DNA of 64,000 nt from Acuticoccus sp965213555 (GTDB lineage: Bacteria; Pseudomonadota; Alphaproteobacteria; Rhizobiales; Amorphaceae): positions 2,914,001 through 2,978,000 of the forward strand of contig NZ_OZ243890.1 in assembly GCF_965213555.1 (NCBI RefSeq), read 5' to 3'. A program made the translations under genes and the position numbers. Positions 57,216 through 64,000 of the stretch are shown piece by piece (the stretch's first letter is position 1; each line of letters starts with the position of its first letter). The notes beneath the pieces are model-generated. The model saw only the letters and a program-made list of their open reading frames with translations, did not search any database and was not told where the DNA came from.

Positions 57216-58580
57216 CTACAACCCCTCCGCCCACCGCACGTAGGCATCGACGTCGAACTTCCGCTTCAGTCCACTCGCGGTCATCGTGCGAACCTTGCCG
57301 TAGACGTCGCGCTCGGGCCAGCCGCGGTCGTGCAACCCGAACAGCCACGACACGTTGGCGTAGGAGTTCGCGTCTCGACCATCGAGGAAGTACTTGTTGT
57401 TGAGCTCGAGCGTCGTCGTGTAGGCGGCCTTCGGCGACTTGCTGTAGGCGATGATCCGCTTGCCCCAGTACATGCGCATGTAGTTGTGCAGGTAACCGGT
57501 CAGCCGCATCTCCCGCATCGCAGCATTCCAGTAGAGATCGTCCGTCCTGCCGGCCTCGAGCTCACGCCGTGTGTAGGTTCGAGCCCGCTCGTCGCCCTTG
57601 TGCTCCTCCAGGGTTTCCCGTGCCCAAGCGGGGAGGCTTTCGTAGGCGTCGTAGCGCTTGTTGTAATGGACGAAGTTGATGGCGAGCTCGCGGCGGACGA
57701 GCATCTCCTCGATGTAGGCGTCCTTGCTAGCGTCCGCCGCCTGCGCCTCGGCAACCCGATGGTAGACCGTGAGCGGTGAGATCTGGCCGAGGTGCAGGTA
57801 GGGGCTGAGCACCGAGACGTGACGGTGGACGATGTCGGAGCGCCCATCGCCGTAGGCGTCGAGCTCCTCGGTGATGAAGGTCCTCAAGCGCTCGGCGGCG
57901 CGCGAAGGGCCGCCCTTGGTGTGATCCACCGGCGCAACGCTCGCGTCACAGCCGAGCTCTTCCACGAAGCTCGCGACGTCGTCGAGGGCAAGGTCCTCCT
58001 TGGAGGCGAGCCCCTTCGCCTTCGTCTTCAATGCAACCGTGGGGGGAAGGTCGAGGTAAGGCGCCTTGGCCTTGTGGATCCTGGGTCGCAGGGTGCGCGC
58101 GGCAGACTCCTGCTTCTGCGACGCCGCCTCCACCGGGACGATCGCCTCCCCCTCCACCATCTCCATGAGGCAGCCGCACTCGTGGGCGACGTGGCCACGC
58201 CACTCCACGAGGTGGCGGAGGTAGCCTCGATCCGTGACGACGACCGCAGCGTCCCGGCCGACCTGTGCGGCGACCTCCGCAGGGCTGCCCCGACGCAGCG
58301 ATGGGTGCGCCCCCCGGGTTCTCAGGGCAGCGAGCGTCTCCTGGAGGCCTTCCAGCATGAAGGTGAAGTGCCGCGCGTTGCCCTCCGGGTAGGCAGGGTC
58401 GACGACGAACAGGACGAGGAGGGGGAGCTTCAGGCTGTTGGCCCAGATCACCGCGCGCTCGAGCGCCGGGTTATCGTCCGCGCGCTGGGCGTGCTCCATC
58501 CAGTAGAGCACGTAGCGGCCATCGTTGCGCGGCCTGCCGTCGTTCAGCAACGAAGTCCGCCGCTGCAGCGCGTCAGACAC
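57216..58580 (-). CDS. Class II CPD photolyase
   Basis: A 454-residue FAD-dependent light-driven enzyme that splits cyclobutane pyrimidine dimers. RYVLYWMEHAQRADDNPALE at the N-terminus and LHNYMRMYWGKRIIAYSKSP, NNKYFLDGRDANSYANVSW, FGLHDRGWPERDVYGKVRTM near the C-terminus are marks of class II enzymes, not the class I type usual in bacteria. It starts with GTG at 58580 without a strong ribosome binding site. It shares its upstream region with an EcfG-controlled gene on the other strand, so it may also be stress-induced, though no minus-strand EcfG site was found. Confidence 0.94.
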   Translation of the reverse strand: MSDALQRRTSLLNDGRPRNDGRYVLYWMEHAQRADDNPALERAVIWANSLKLPLLVLFVVDPAYPEGNARHFTFMLEGLQETLAALRTRGAHPSLRRGSPAEVAAQVGRDAAVVVTDRGYLRHLVEWRGHVAHECGCLMEMVEGEAIVPVEAASQKQESAARTLRPRIHKAKAPYLDLPPTVALKTKAKGLASKEDLALDDVASFVEELGCDASVAPVDHTKGGPSRAAERLRTFITEELDAYGDGRSDIVHRHVSVLSPYLHLGQISPLTVYHRVAEAQAADASKDAYIEEMLVRRELAINFVHYNKRYDAYESLPAWARETLEEHKGDERARTYTRRELEAGRTDDLYWNAAMREMRLTGYLHNYMRMYWGKRIIAYSKSPKAAYTTTLELNNKYFLDGRDANSYANVSWLFGLHDRGWPERDVYGKVRTMTASGLKRKFDVDAYVRWAEGL

Positions 58581-58686
58581 GCCGGCACGTCACGCTTGTG
58601 CGACGCTGACGCTGGGCATGAAGGCTCGCCACATGCTTGCGTGAAGCGCGCGGTTGGAATAGAAGGGGAACACAAGGCTCATCGCC

Positions 58687-58712
58687 GGAACCCAACCAGG
58701 GTGGGTAGCGTT
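58687..58712 (+). promoter_or_regulatory. EcfG promoter of the exported protein gene
   Basis: GGAAC (58687-58691), 17 bases, CGTT (58709-58712): a perfect match in bases and spacing to the element before phyR. The next gene on this strand starts at 58891, leaving a leader of about 170 bases. Confidence 0.78.
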
Positions 58713-58890
58713 TGTTGGTCCGATTGGGAAGCAAGTCCGCTCCAATGGATGTGAAGGTGGGGTGCTAGTCTCTGACTTGCGGCATCGCTGCAACACCTCC
58801 AGCTTGGAGCGGAGGCGCGGCTCTGGCGACTGAGTAAATGGCCGCAGGTCAGCATTGCGCGGACCCCGGTTCGCTGGAAGGAGAGCTCAA

Positions 58891-59403
58891 GTGTCGATGT
58901 TCGGCCGATCCGCAGTGGTTGCGTTGGTGTTCACGGGGTCCGTCGCTGCCGCCGCCTACGCGGCGCAGGACGCCCGGTTCTACAACGGCGTCACTGGCAT
59001 GGTCGGCGACCTGACGCGCAGCGTCGAGCTGGCGAGCGACATCATGTCTGGTGACGCTCACCTCGCCGATCCATCCGGCGGTCGTATGGCGAAGCAGGAC
59101 GTGGAGCGCATCGCCTCCTCCTCGGTGGTCACTCATGTGGAGGTGGTTGGCGGCGGAGCGACGCAGCGCATCGTGCTGCTCGACCCCAACGGCGAGGAGG
59201 TGTTCACGCACGATCCCGAGGCCAACACGACGATCATCGCCAAGGACGTCGTAATTCCCTCCATCACCGTTCGCGACGGGCCGAATGAGATGGCCGAGCT
59301 GCGCGTCGTGACCGCAGCCGAAGTCGTCGAGGCGCCTGTGGAGCTCAAGCAGGCTTTGTTGTCAGGGGATAGCCCCGATCTGTTCTACCGCGAGGACCTC
59401 TAG
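58891..59403 (+). CDS. Exported protein, probable stress-response target, unknown
   Basis: A 170-residue protein. A signal peptide covers residues 1-26 (MFGRSAVVALVFTGSVAAAAYA core). The mature part is acidic, with VERIASSSVVTHVEVVGGGATQRIVLLDPNGEEVF, which reads as beta-strands; it has no cysteine and no known motif. The GTG at 58891 is placed seven bases after GGAGAG; an ATG at 58897 is the alternative. A perfect EcfG promoter lies upstream, so it should respond to general stress. I do not recognise a family. Confidence 0.75.
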   Translation: MSMFGRSAVVALVFTGSVAAAAYAAQDARFYNGVTGMVGDLTRSVELASDIMSGDAHLADPSGGRMAKQDVERIASSSVVTHVEVVGGGATQRIVLLDPNGEEVFTHDPEANTTIIAKDVVIPSITVRDGPNEMAELRVVTAAEVVEAPVELKQALLSGDSPDLFYREDL

Positions 59404-59892
59404 GTTCTGGCCCAACCGGACCCGCCTGCAGTACGCTAGGGGTTAGGCGCGACACACCCCCTCCGCGTCACCCGTCGCCGGCGATCCATCCCGTGATGGT
59501 GTGGCTCGGTCGCAGCCTGGTCCGATCGAAGGCTTCGTGCGAGTCGCACCGCGCTCGGCAGCGGCGGCTCGGGGCAGGTCTTCCCCCCCGTGCTGCGGGG
59601 CAGGTTTCCCCCCGTGCTGCGAGGCCACCGGACCCCACGCATCGAAGGGTTCGGCCTCGCCGCCCTCGGACCGGTGGACGTCGCAGGGCGAAAACCGGCT
59701 GACGGCGTCATGGCGTGCAGGGTCAAAGCGAGTAAGTAGGACCGGAGCGACCCCGCCGCCGACGCTGAGGGCGTCGTTGCCCTTCCGCCGGCGTGTGCTG
59801 TGGCACCTTCCGTGTTGCCAGCGGTGGGGGGCCAGGCCTAGGTTGACACGTCGCGACCGCGGCGCGTCCCACCCGCTCCATCGGCAGGCGTC
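59404..59892. repeat. Intergenic region with a 25-bp tandem repeat
   Basis: The 490 bp before the MFS gene contain two adjacent copies of a G/C-rich unit, 59571-59596 and 59597-59620 (GGGGCAGGT..TTCCCCCC.GTGCTGC), differing by two bases in length. G-runs on one strand and C-runs on the other could fold or cause slippage. No gene was recognised in the rest. Confidence 0.7.
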
Positions 59893-61047
59893 GTGTTCGT
59901 TCCCGTCCTCATGCTGGCGCCGTTCGCCTTCACCACCGGCTCCCTCGCCTTCGTCGGCGTACTCGAGCCGATGGCCGACAGCCTGGGCATCACGGTCGCC
60001 ACGGCCGGCCAGCTGCAGACCGCGTTTGCAGTCGCCACCGCCGTCGGCGGCCCGGTGCTGGCGGCCTCCACCCGCGCGCTGCCGAAGAAGCCGCTGCTCG
60101 TCGCCGTGCTCGTCGTGCTCGCCGCCGCCCACGCGCTGTGCGCGGTGACCTACGACTTCCGCGGCCTCGTCGGGCTGCGCGTCGCCGCCGGCTTCGTCGG
60201 GTCCCTGTCCCTGCCGCTGGCGACCGCCATCGCCGTGGCGTCGGTGGCGCCGCACGATCGGCCGCGCGCCATCGCGACGGTGTTCGCCGGCGTCACGCTC
60301 GCCTTCCTGGTGGGTGTCCCGTCCGGCAGCGTCGTCGGCGACACCCTCGATTGGCATGCCTCGTTCTGGCTCGCCTCGGTGGTCTCGGCGACGGCGGCCG
60401 TTGCGATCGCGCTCGTCGTGCCGCGAGCCGAGCCTGTCCCGGCAGCGCGCGCGCCGCTCGCCATGGTGTTACGCTGGCCGCTCATCGGCTACCTGGCGCT
60501 CACGTTCCTCAGCTTCTGCGCCACGTTCACCACGGTCGCCTACATCGGTCCGGTGGTCATGCGCCTGACAGGCTTCGGAGGGAGCGCTGTGGGCGCGGTC
60601 CAGGTTTGCGTCGGCCTCGGCGGCATCGTCGGGCTCGTGCTCGGGGCAAGGCTTGCCCAGCGTCGCGGACCGGTCCTCGCGATGCTCCTCGCGGGGACCA
60701 TCCTCGCGCAGGCGATCTTCTCGGCAGGGATGCTGTTCTCCGGCTCCCCATGGACTGGCGCCATGCTCGTCGTCGCTGCGTCGCTGTTCGGCTCGACGGC
60801 GCTGTTCTCGATGAACCCGATCATCCAGATGCGGCTTGCCGATGGGGCCGGTCCCGCGGCGACGCTCGCCTTTGCACTCAACGGCTCCATGGTGTTCCTC
60901 GGGCAGGGCGCCGGGGCGGCGCTCGGCGGGCTCGTGACGAGCGGGGCGGGCCTCGCCTTCGTCGGCGTCGTCGGCGCGGCGGTCGCAATCCTTGCCGCGC
61001 TCCTGTCGCTGCCGGTGACGCGGGCGCCGCTTGGGCCCGCGCGATGA
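59893..61047 (+). CDS. MFS transporter, DHA1-type (drug or purine/arabinose efflux)
   Basis: A 384-residue inner membrane protein with 12 predicted helices. The block GVLEPMADSLGITVATAGQLQTAFA is typical of the AraJ/PbuE/NepI group of DHA1 exporters, and AVASVAPHDRPRAIATVFAGV marks the helix 4-5 loop. It probably exports a drug, sugar or nucleoside. It starts with GTG at 59893 and its stop overlaps the next ATG (ATGA), so the HAD gene is translated with it. Confidence 0.85.
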   Translation: MFVPVLMLAPFAFTTGSLAFVGVLEPMADSLGITVATAGQLQTAFAVATAVGGPVLAASTRALPKKPLLVAVLVVLAAAHALCAVTYDFRGLVGLRVAAGFVGSLSLPLATAIAVASVAPHDRPRAIATVFAGVTLAFLVGVPSGSVVGDTLDWHASFWLASVVSATAAVAIALVVPRAEPVPAARAPLAMVLRWPLIGYLALTFLSFCATFTTVAYIGPVVMRLTGFGGSAVGAVQVCVGLGGIVGLVLGARLAQRRGPVLAMLLAGTILAQAIFSAGMLFSGSPWTGAMLVVAASLFGSTALFSMNPIIQMRLADGAGPAATLAFALNGSMVFLGQGAGAALGGLVTSGAGLAFVGVVGAAVAILAALLSLPVTRAPLGPAR

Positions 61048-61763
61048 GCCAGCTCGGCGCGCACACGGTCCTGTCGTTCGACTGCTACGGCACGTTGATC
61101 GACTGGGAGAGCGGCATCGTCGAGGCGTTGCACCCGCTGACCGACCGGCTGAGCGAACCTCCCTCGCGCGATGAGGTGCTGGAGGCGCACGCGCGGTTGG
61201 AGTCGGCGCACCAGGCGCTGACGCCGGCCCGACCCTACCGGGACATCCTCGCCACCGTGTACCGCAGGCTCGCCGAGGGGTGGCGCCTCGAAGCCTCCCA
61301 TGAGGAGGCGGAAGCCTACGGCCGGTCGGTGGCGAGGTGGCCCGCGTTCCCCGACAGCGCGGCGGCGTTGCGCCGGCTGAAGGCGCGCCACCGCCTCGTC
61401 ATCCTGTCCAACGTCGACAACGCGAGCTTCGCGGGGAGCGCAAGGGTGCTCGGCGTCGCGTTCGACGCGGTCTACACCGCCGAGGATGTCGGCAGCTACA
61501 AGCCCTCGGCCGCCAACTTCGCCTACATGCTCGCGCGCCTCGCCGAGCGGGGGGTGGCGCCCGGCGACGTCCTCCACGTGGCCGAAAGCCTCTTCCACGA
61601 CCACGTGCCGGCGACCCGGCTGGGGCTCGCCACGTGCTGGATCCACCGCAGGCACGGGCAGGAGGGCTTCGGCGCCACCATGGACCCGGGCGAGCGCCCG
61701 CGCGTCGACCACCGCTTCACCTCGATGGCAGCGCTCGCCGACGCGCTCGCGCCTAGTACATGA
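61044..61763 (+). CDS. HAD-family hydrolase, haloacid dehalogenase type II-like
   Basis: A 239-residue HAD protein. The nucleophile Asp lies in LSFDCYGTLIDWESG, motif II is VILSNVD, and motif III-IV are SYKPSAANF and HVAESLFHDHVPATRLG. The FDCYGTLIDWE block is typical of 2-haloacid dehalogenase-like members. It may remove halide or phosphate from small acids. It overlaps the MFS gene at ATGA and its end overlaps the convergent nadK by 11 bases. Confidence 0.9.
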   Translation: MSQLGAHTVLSFDCYGTLIDWESGIVEALHPLTDRLSEPPSRDEVLEAHARLESAHQALTPARPYRDILATVYRRLAEGWRLEASHEEAEAYGRSVARWPAFPDSAAALRRLKARHRLVILSNVDNASFAGSARVLGVAFDAVYTAEDVGSYKPSAANFAYMLARLAERGVAPGDVLHVAESLFHDHVPATRLGLATCWIHRRHGQEGFGATMDPGERPRVDHRFTSMAALADALAPST

Positions 61764-62547
61764 ACTGCTCGGCGAGGATGCGCTCGTCCCACGAGTGGTC
61801 CGGGTCGAACATGATGATACAGGCGGCATCCGGGTCCTCGCGCACCTCGACCTTGGCGACGTTGCGGATCTCCACCGCGTCCGCGGCTGCCGCGATGGGG
61901 CGCTTGCGCCGCTCCAGCGCCTCGATGCTGACGTGGACGTGGAGCGGCAGCAGCGCGCCGCGCCAGCGACGCGGTCGGAAGGCCGAGATCGGCGTCAGCG
62001 CGAGGAGCTGCGCGTTGATCGGTAGGATCGGCCCGTGGGCGGAGAGGTTGTAGGCGGTGGACCCAGCCGGCGTCGCGATGAGGATGCCGTCGCAGATGAG
62101 CTCGCGCAGCCGCGGGCGCCCGTCCACCAGGATGGAAAGCTTGGCCGCCTGGTGGGATTGGCGCAGGATCGACACCTCGTTGATCGCCTTCGCCTCGAAG
62201 ACCTCGCCATGGGAGGTGGTGGCGCGCATGGCGAGGGGTCGTATGGTGGTGATGTGCGCTGCGGCGATGCGCTCGTGCAGCCCCTCGACGGCGTACTCGT
62301 TCATCAGGAAGCCGACCGAGCCCCGGTTCATCCCGAAGGTCGGCTTGCCGGACGACATGAACCTGTGCAGGCAGGACAGCATCAGCCCGTCGCCACCAAG
62401 GGCCACGATGACGTCCGCCTCGTCGGGATCGGTGGCGCCGTAGTGTTCGGCGAGGGATTGGGCGGCGCTGCGAGCCTCGTCGGTCTCCGCCGCGATGAAG
62501 GCGAGCCGGTCATGGGCCGCGGTTCGGCCGGCGTCGGAGGAGGGCAT
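61753..62547 (-). CDS. nadK: NAD kinase
   Basis: A 264-residue ATP-NAD kinase that makes NADP. The GGDG motif is in VIVALGGDGLMLSCLH; GMNRGSVGFLMNEY and ICDGILIATPAGSTAYNLSA bind NAD, and PISAFRPRRWRGALLP is the next conserved block. The ATG at 62547 gives the family length; GTG/ATG codons at 62583-62589 would add up to 14 residues. No clear ribosome binding site decides between them. It is divergent from the Mrp-type gene. Confidence 0.94.
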   Translation of the reverse strand: MPSSDAGRTAAHDRLAFIAAETDEARSAAQSLAEHYGATDPDEADVIVALGGDGLMLSCLHRFMSSGKPTFGMNRGSVGFLMNEYAVEGLHERIAAAHITTIRPLAMRATTSHGEVFEAKAINEVSILRQSHQAAKLSILVDGRPRLRELICDGILIATPAGSTAYNLSAHGPILPINAQLLALTPISAFRPRRWRGALLPLHVHVSIEALERRKRPIAAAADAVEIRNVAKVEVREDPDAACIIMFDPDHSWDERILAEQFMY

Positions 62548-62683
62548 GTCGGGCTCGGGTCGGGTGGCGCGGCGGCTCCCCATCATCACGGCTTGCCCGG
62601 ACGGGTCAACCTCGAGCCGGAGGCGGCCCTTCGCTCGCCGCCCGGCTCCCTAGCTTTGTCGGGCAAGCCGAGGAGAGGTAGCG

Positions 62684-63883
62684 ATGGTCACGCGCGAACA
62701 GGTCATGGCGGCGTTGGCGGGCCTGGCGACGCCCGAGGGCGGCAGTGTCGCCACCTCCGGTCGGGTGCGGTCCCTGGTGATCGACGAGGGGCGCGTCGGC
62801 GTCGCGCTGGCGTTCCCCGATCCCCCCGCCGCGGAGGCGGTCCGCCGGGCCGCGGAGGAGGCCGTGCGGCGGCTTGAGGGCGTCGACGAGGTCCTCGTCG
62901 CCATCGTCGCCGACGATCCCGACGTCAGCTCGGGTGCGCAAGGGGCCTCCGACCCTCAGCCCTCGCGGGAGGGCCTCGTGCAACGGGCGCGTCGCCTCGT
63001 CGGCCGCGGCGACCGCGAGGCTGCTCCGCGACCTCAACCCGTGGCTCGAGCCCCCGGATCGAACGCGCCCGCCGCACCAGCGCGCCGCCCGGCCGACGCG
63101 CTGACAAGTGTCGAGCGCATCGTCGCGGTGGGGTCGGGCAAGGGCGGCGTCGGCAAGTCGACCGTTGCGGCGAACCTTGCCGTGGCGCTCGCTGCGACGG
63201 GCTGGCGCGTCGGGCTCCTCGATGCGGACATTTTCGGCCCATCGGTGCCGACGCTGTTCGGCGGCCAGGAGTTCCGGCCCACGGGCGCGCTGACGCCCCT
63301 CCTCGCGCACGGCGTCCACGCCATGTCCATCGGCTTCCTCGTCGACCCGGGCAAGGCTGTGGTCTGGCGCGGACCGATGGTGACCGGGGCGCTGATGCAG
63401 CTGGTGCGCGACACCGAGTGGGGCGAGCTTGACCTCCTCGTCATCGACATGCCGCCGGGGACCGGCGACATCCAACTGTCGCTGGCGCAACAGATCGCGC
63501 TCGACGGCGCGGTGGTGGTGACGACCCCTCAGGACCTGTCGCTCATCGACGTGCGCAAGGCGACGGCGATGTTCGCTACGGTGAACGTTCCCATCCTCGG
63601 CGTCATCGAGAACATGTCGACGTTCGTCTGCCCCCACTGCGGCGAGGCTACGGAGGTGTTCGGCCACGGCGGCGGCGAGCGCGAGGCGGCGGCACAGTCC
63701 GTGGCCTTCCTCGGGCGCATTCCGCTGACCCGGACAATTCGCGAGGCGTCTGACGCGGGCGTGCCGGTGGCAAGCGATCCGTCGACCCCCGACGGCGCGG
63801 CCTACGCGGCGATCGCGGCGAACCTTGCCTCGGTGCTCGCCGGGGCCGAGGCGAAGCCGTTTCCCGAGATCGTGTTCGAGTAG
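62684..63883 (+). CDS. Mrp/ApbC-type P-loop ATPase, iron-sulfur cluster carrier
   Basis: A 399-residue protein. Residues 1-80 form a MIP18/DUF59-like domain; 81-140 are a Pro/Arg-rich linker. The deviant Walker A is GSGKGGVGKSTVAANLA, Walker A' includes GLLDADIFGPSVP, switch II is LVIDMPPGTGDIQLS, and FVCPHCGEAT is the CPxCG-type motif that bridges a 4Fe-4S cluster in the dimer. It hands clusters to apo-enzymes. GAGGAGAGGTAGCG precedes the ATG. Confidence 0.93.
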   Translation: MVTREQVMAALAGLATPEGGSVATSGRVRSLVIDEGRVGVALAFPDPPAAEAVRRAAEEAVRRLEGVDEVLVAIVADDPDVSSGAQGASDPQPSREGLVQRARRLVGRGDREAAPRPQPVARAPGSNAPAAPARRPADALTSVERIVAVGSGKGGVGKSTVAANLAVALAATGWRVGLLDADIFGPSVPTLFGGQEFRPTGALTPLLAHGVHAMSIGFLVDPGKAVVWRGPMVTGALMQLVRDTEWGELDLLVIDMPPGTGDIQLSLAQQIALDGAVVVTTPQDLSLIDVRKATAMFATVNVPILGVIENMSTFVCPHCGEATEVFGHGGGEREAAAQSVAFLGRIPLTRTIREASDAGVPVASDPSTPDGAAYAAIAANLASVLAGAEAKPFPEIVFE

Positions 63884-64000
63884 GTCGGCCGGGCCTCCAG
63901 GGGCCCTGGCCGATGCTGGCGAACTCGCCTGCGTAGGACCGCGCGACGGTGCGCGTCGAGGGGCACCTTGCGCATGGAGTCTGCCTCGCTCGGACCTCAA

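Noticed and set aside
59443..60357. 304-residue minus-strand frame overlapping the MFS start
   Set aside because: Antisense to the transporter for much of its length; product is low complexity.

Overview
The window is chromosomal DNA of a high-GC (about 70%) alphaproteobacterium, most likely a marine or soil member of the Hyphomicrobiales. The evidence is the PhyR/NepR/EcfG general stress response with an HWE histidine kinase, an SPY (rather than SPF) tripeptide in release factor 2, and the gene orders tig-clpP-clpX-lon-hup, rplM-rpsI-argC and glnB-glnA next to nnr. Genes are tightly packed with many ATGA/GTGA overlaps. Most of the window is ordinary core chromosome with a few accessory patches.

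Layout. 0-6 kb: tail of a Pmp3/YqaE membrane peptide, a small membrane protein, cysS, a LOG-family hydrolase, an anchored acidic protein, a large GH5 cellulase flanked by CBM2-like domains, and tRNA-Cys. 6-11.3 kb: a methyltransferase of the isoaspartyl type, then a DapA-type aldolase/dehydratase, an SMP-30 lactonase and an enolase-superfamily acid-sugar dehydratase. These three could form a sugar-acid pathway; a KpsS-like capsule gene lies between two of them. 11.4-21.6 kb: prfB with a programmed +1 frameshift, an O-methyltransferase, MFS and LysE transporters, a hotdog thioesterase/MarR pair, an HD hydrolase, ygfZ, an exported protein, an SRAP protein and an FAD-linked dehydrogenase. 21.6-27.6 kb: fabI, a phosphoglycerate-mutase-like protein, aroC and ribB in a tightly coupled operon, then a CoA-binding protein, a crotonase and a thioesterase. 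27.7-30.9 kb: rplM-rpsI with a strong terminator, argC, a YqaA protein and a lipoprotein. 30.9-34.3 kb: cobQ, cobD and cobC, of which cobQ and cobD carry frameshifts. 34.5-38 kb: glnA-glnB with a sigma-54 promoter, divergent nnr, tRNA-Leu. 38.3-46.3 kb: tig, clpP, clpX, lon, a decayed IS5 element, hup. 46.3-47.9 kb has no convincing gene. 47.9-50.2 kb: two membrane proteins. 50.5-57 kb: the general stress response locus (HWE kinase, a flavin-type stress protein, IS630 remnant, ecfG-nepR, phyR). 57-64 kb: class II photolyase, an exported protein with its own EcfG-type promoter, an MFS transporter, a HAD dehalogenase, nadK and an Mrp-type ATPase.

How the parts work together. The best-defined circuit is stress control. 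The HWE kinase would phosphorylate PhyR, phosphorylated PhyR would bind NepR, and EcfG would be released. The phyR/nepR intergenic region holds one symmetric element that reads as a perfect GGAAC-N17-CGTT EcfG promoter on both strands, and a third copy of that motif precedes the exported protein at 58.9 kb. The second clear circuit is nitrogen: a sigma-54 promoter with correct GG-N10-GC spacing precedes glnB-glnA. I found no CRISPR array, prophage or toxin system. I do not see a clearly new multi-gene system; the most unusual features are the mirrored EcfG promoter, the frameshifted cobalamin genes, the GCH-II-like ribB tail without cysteines, and several palindromic intergenic elements.
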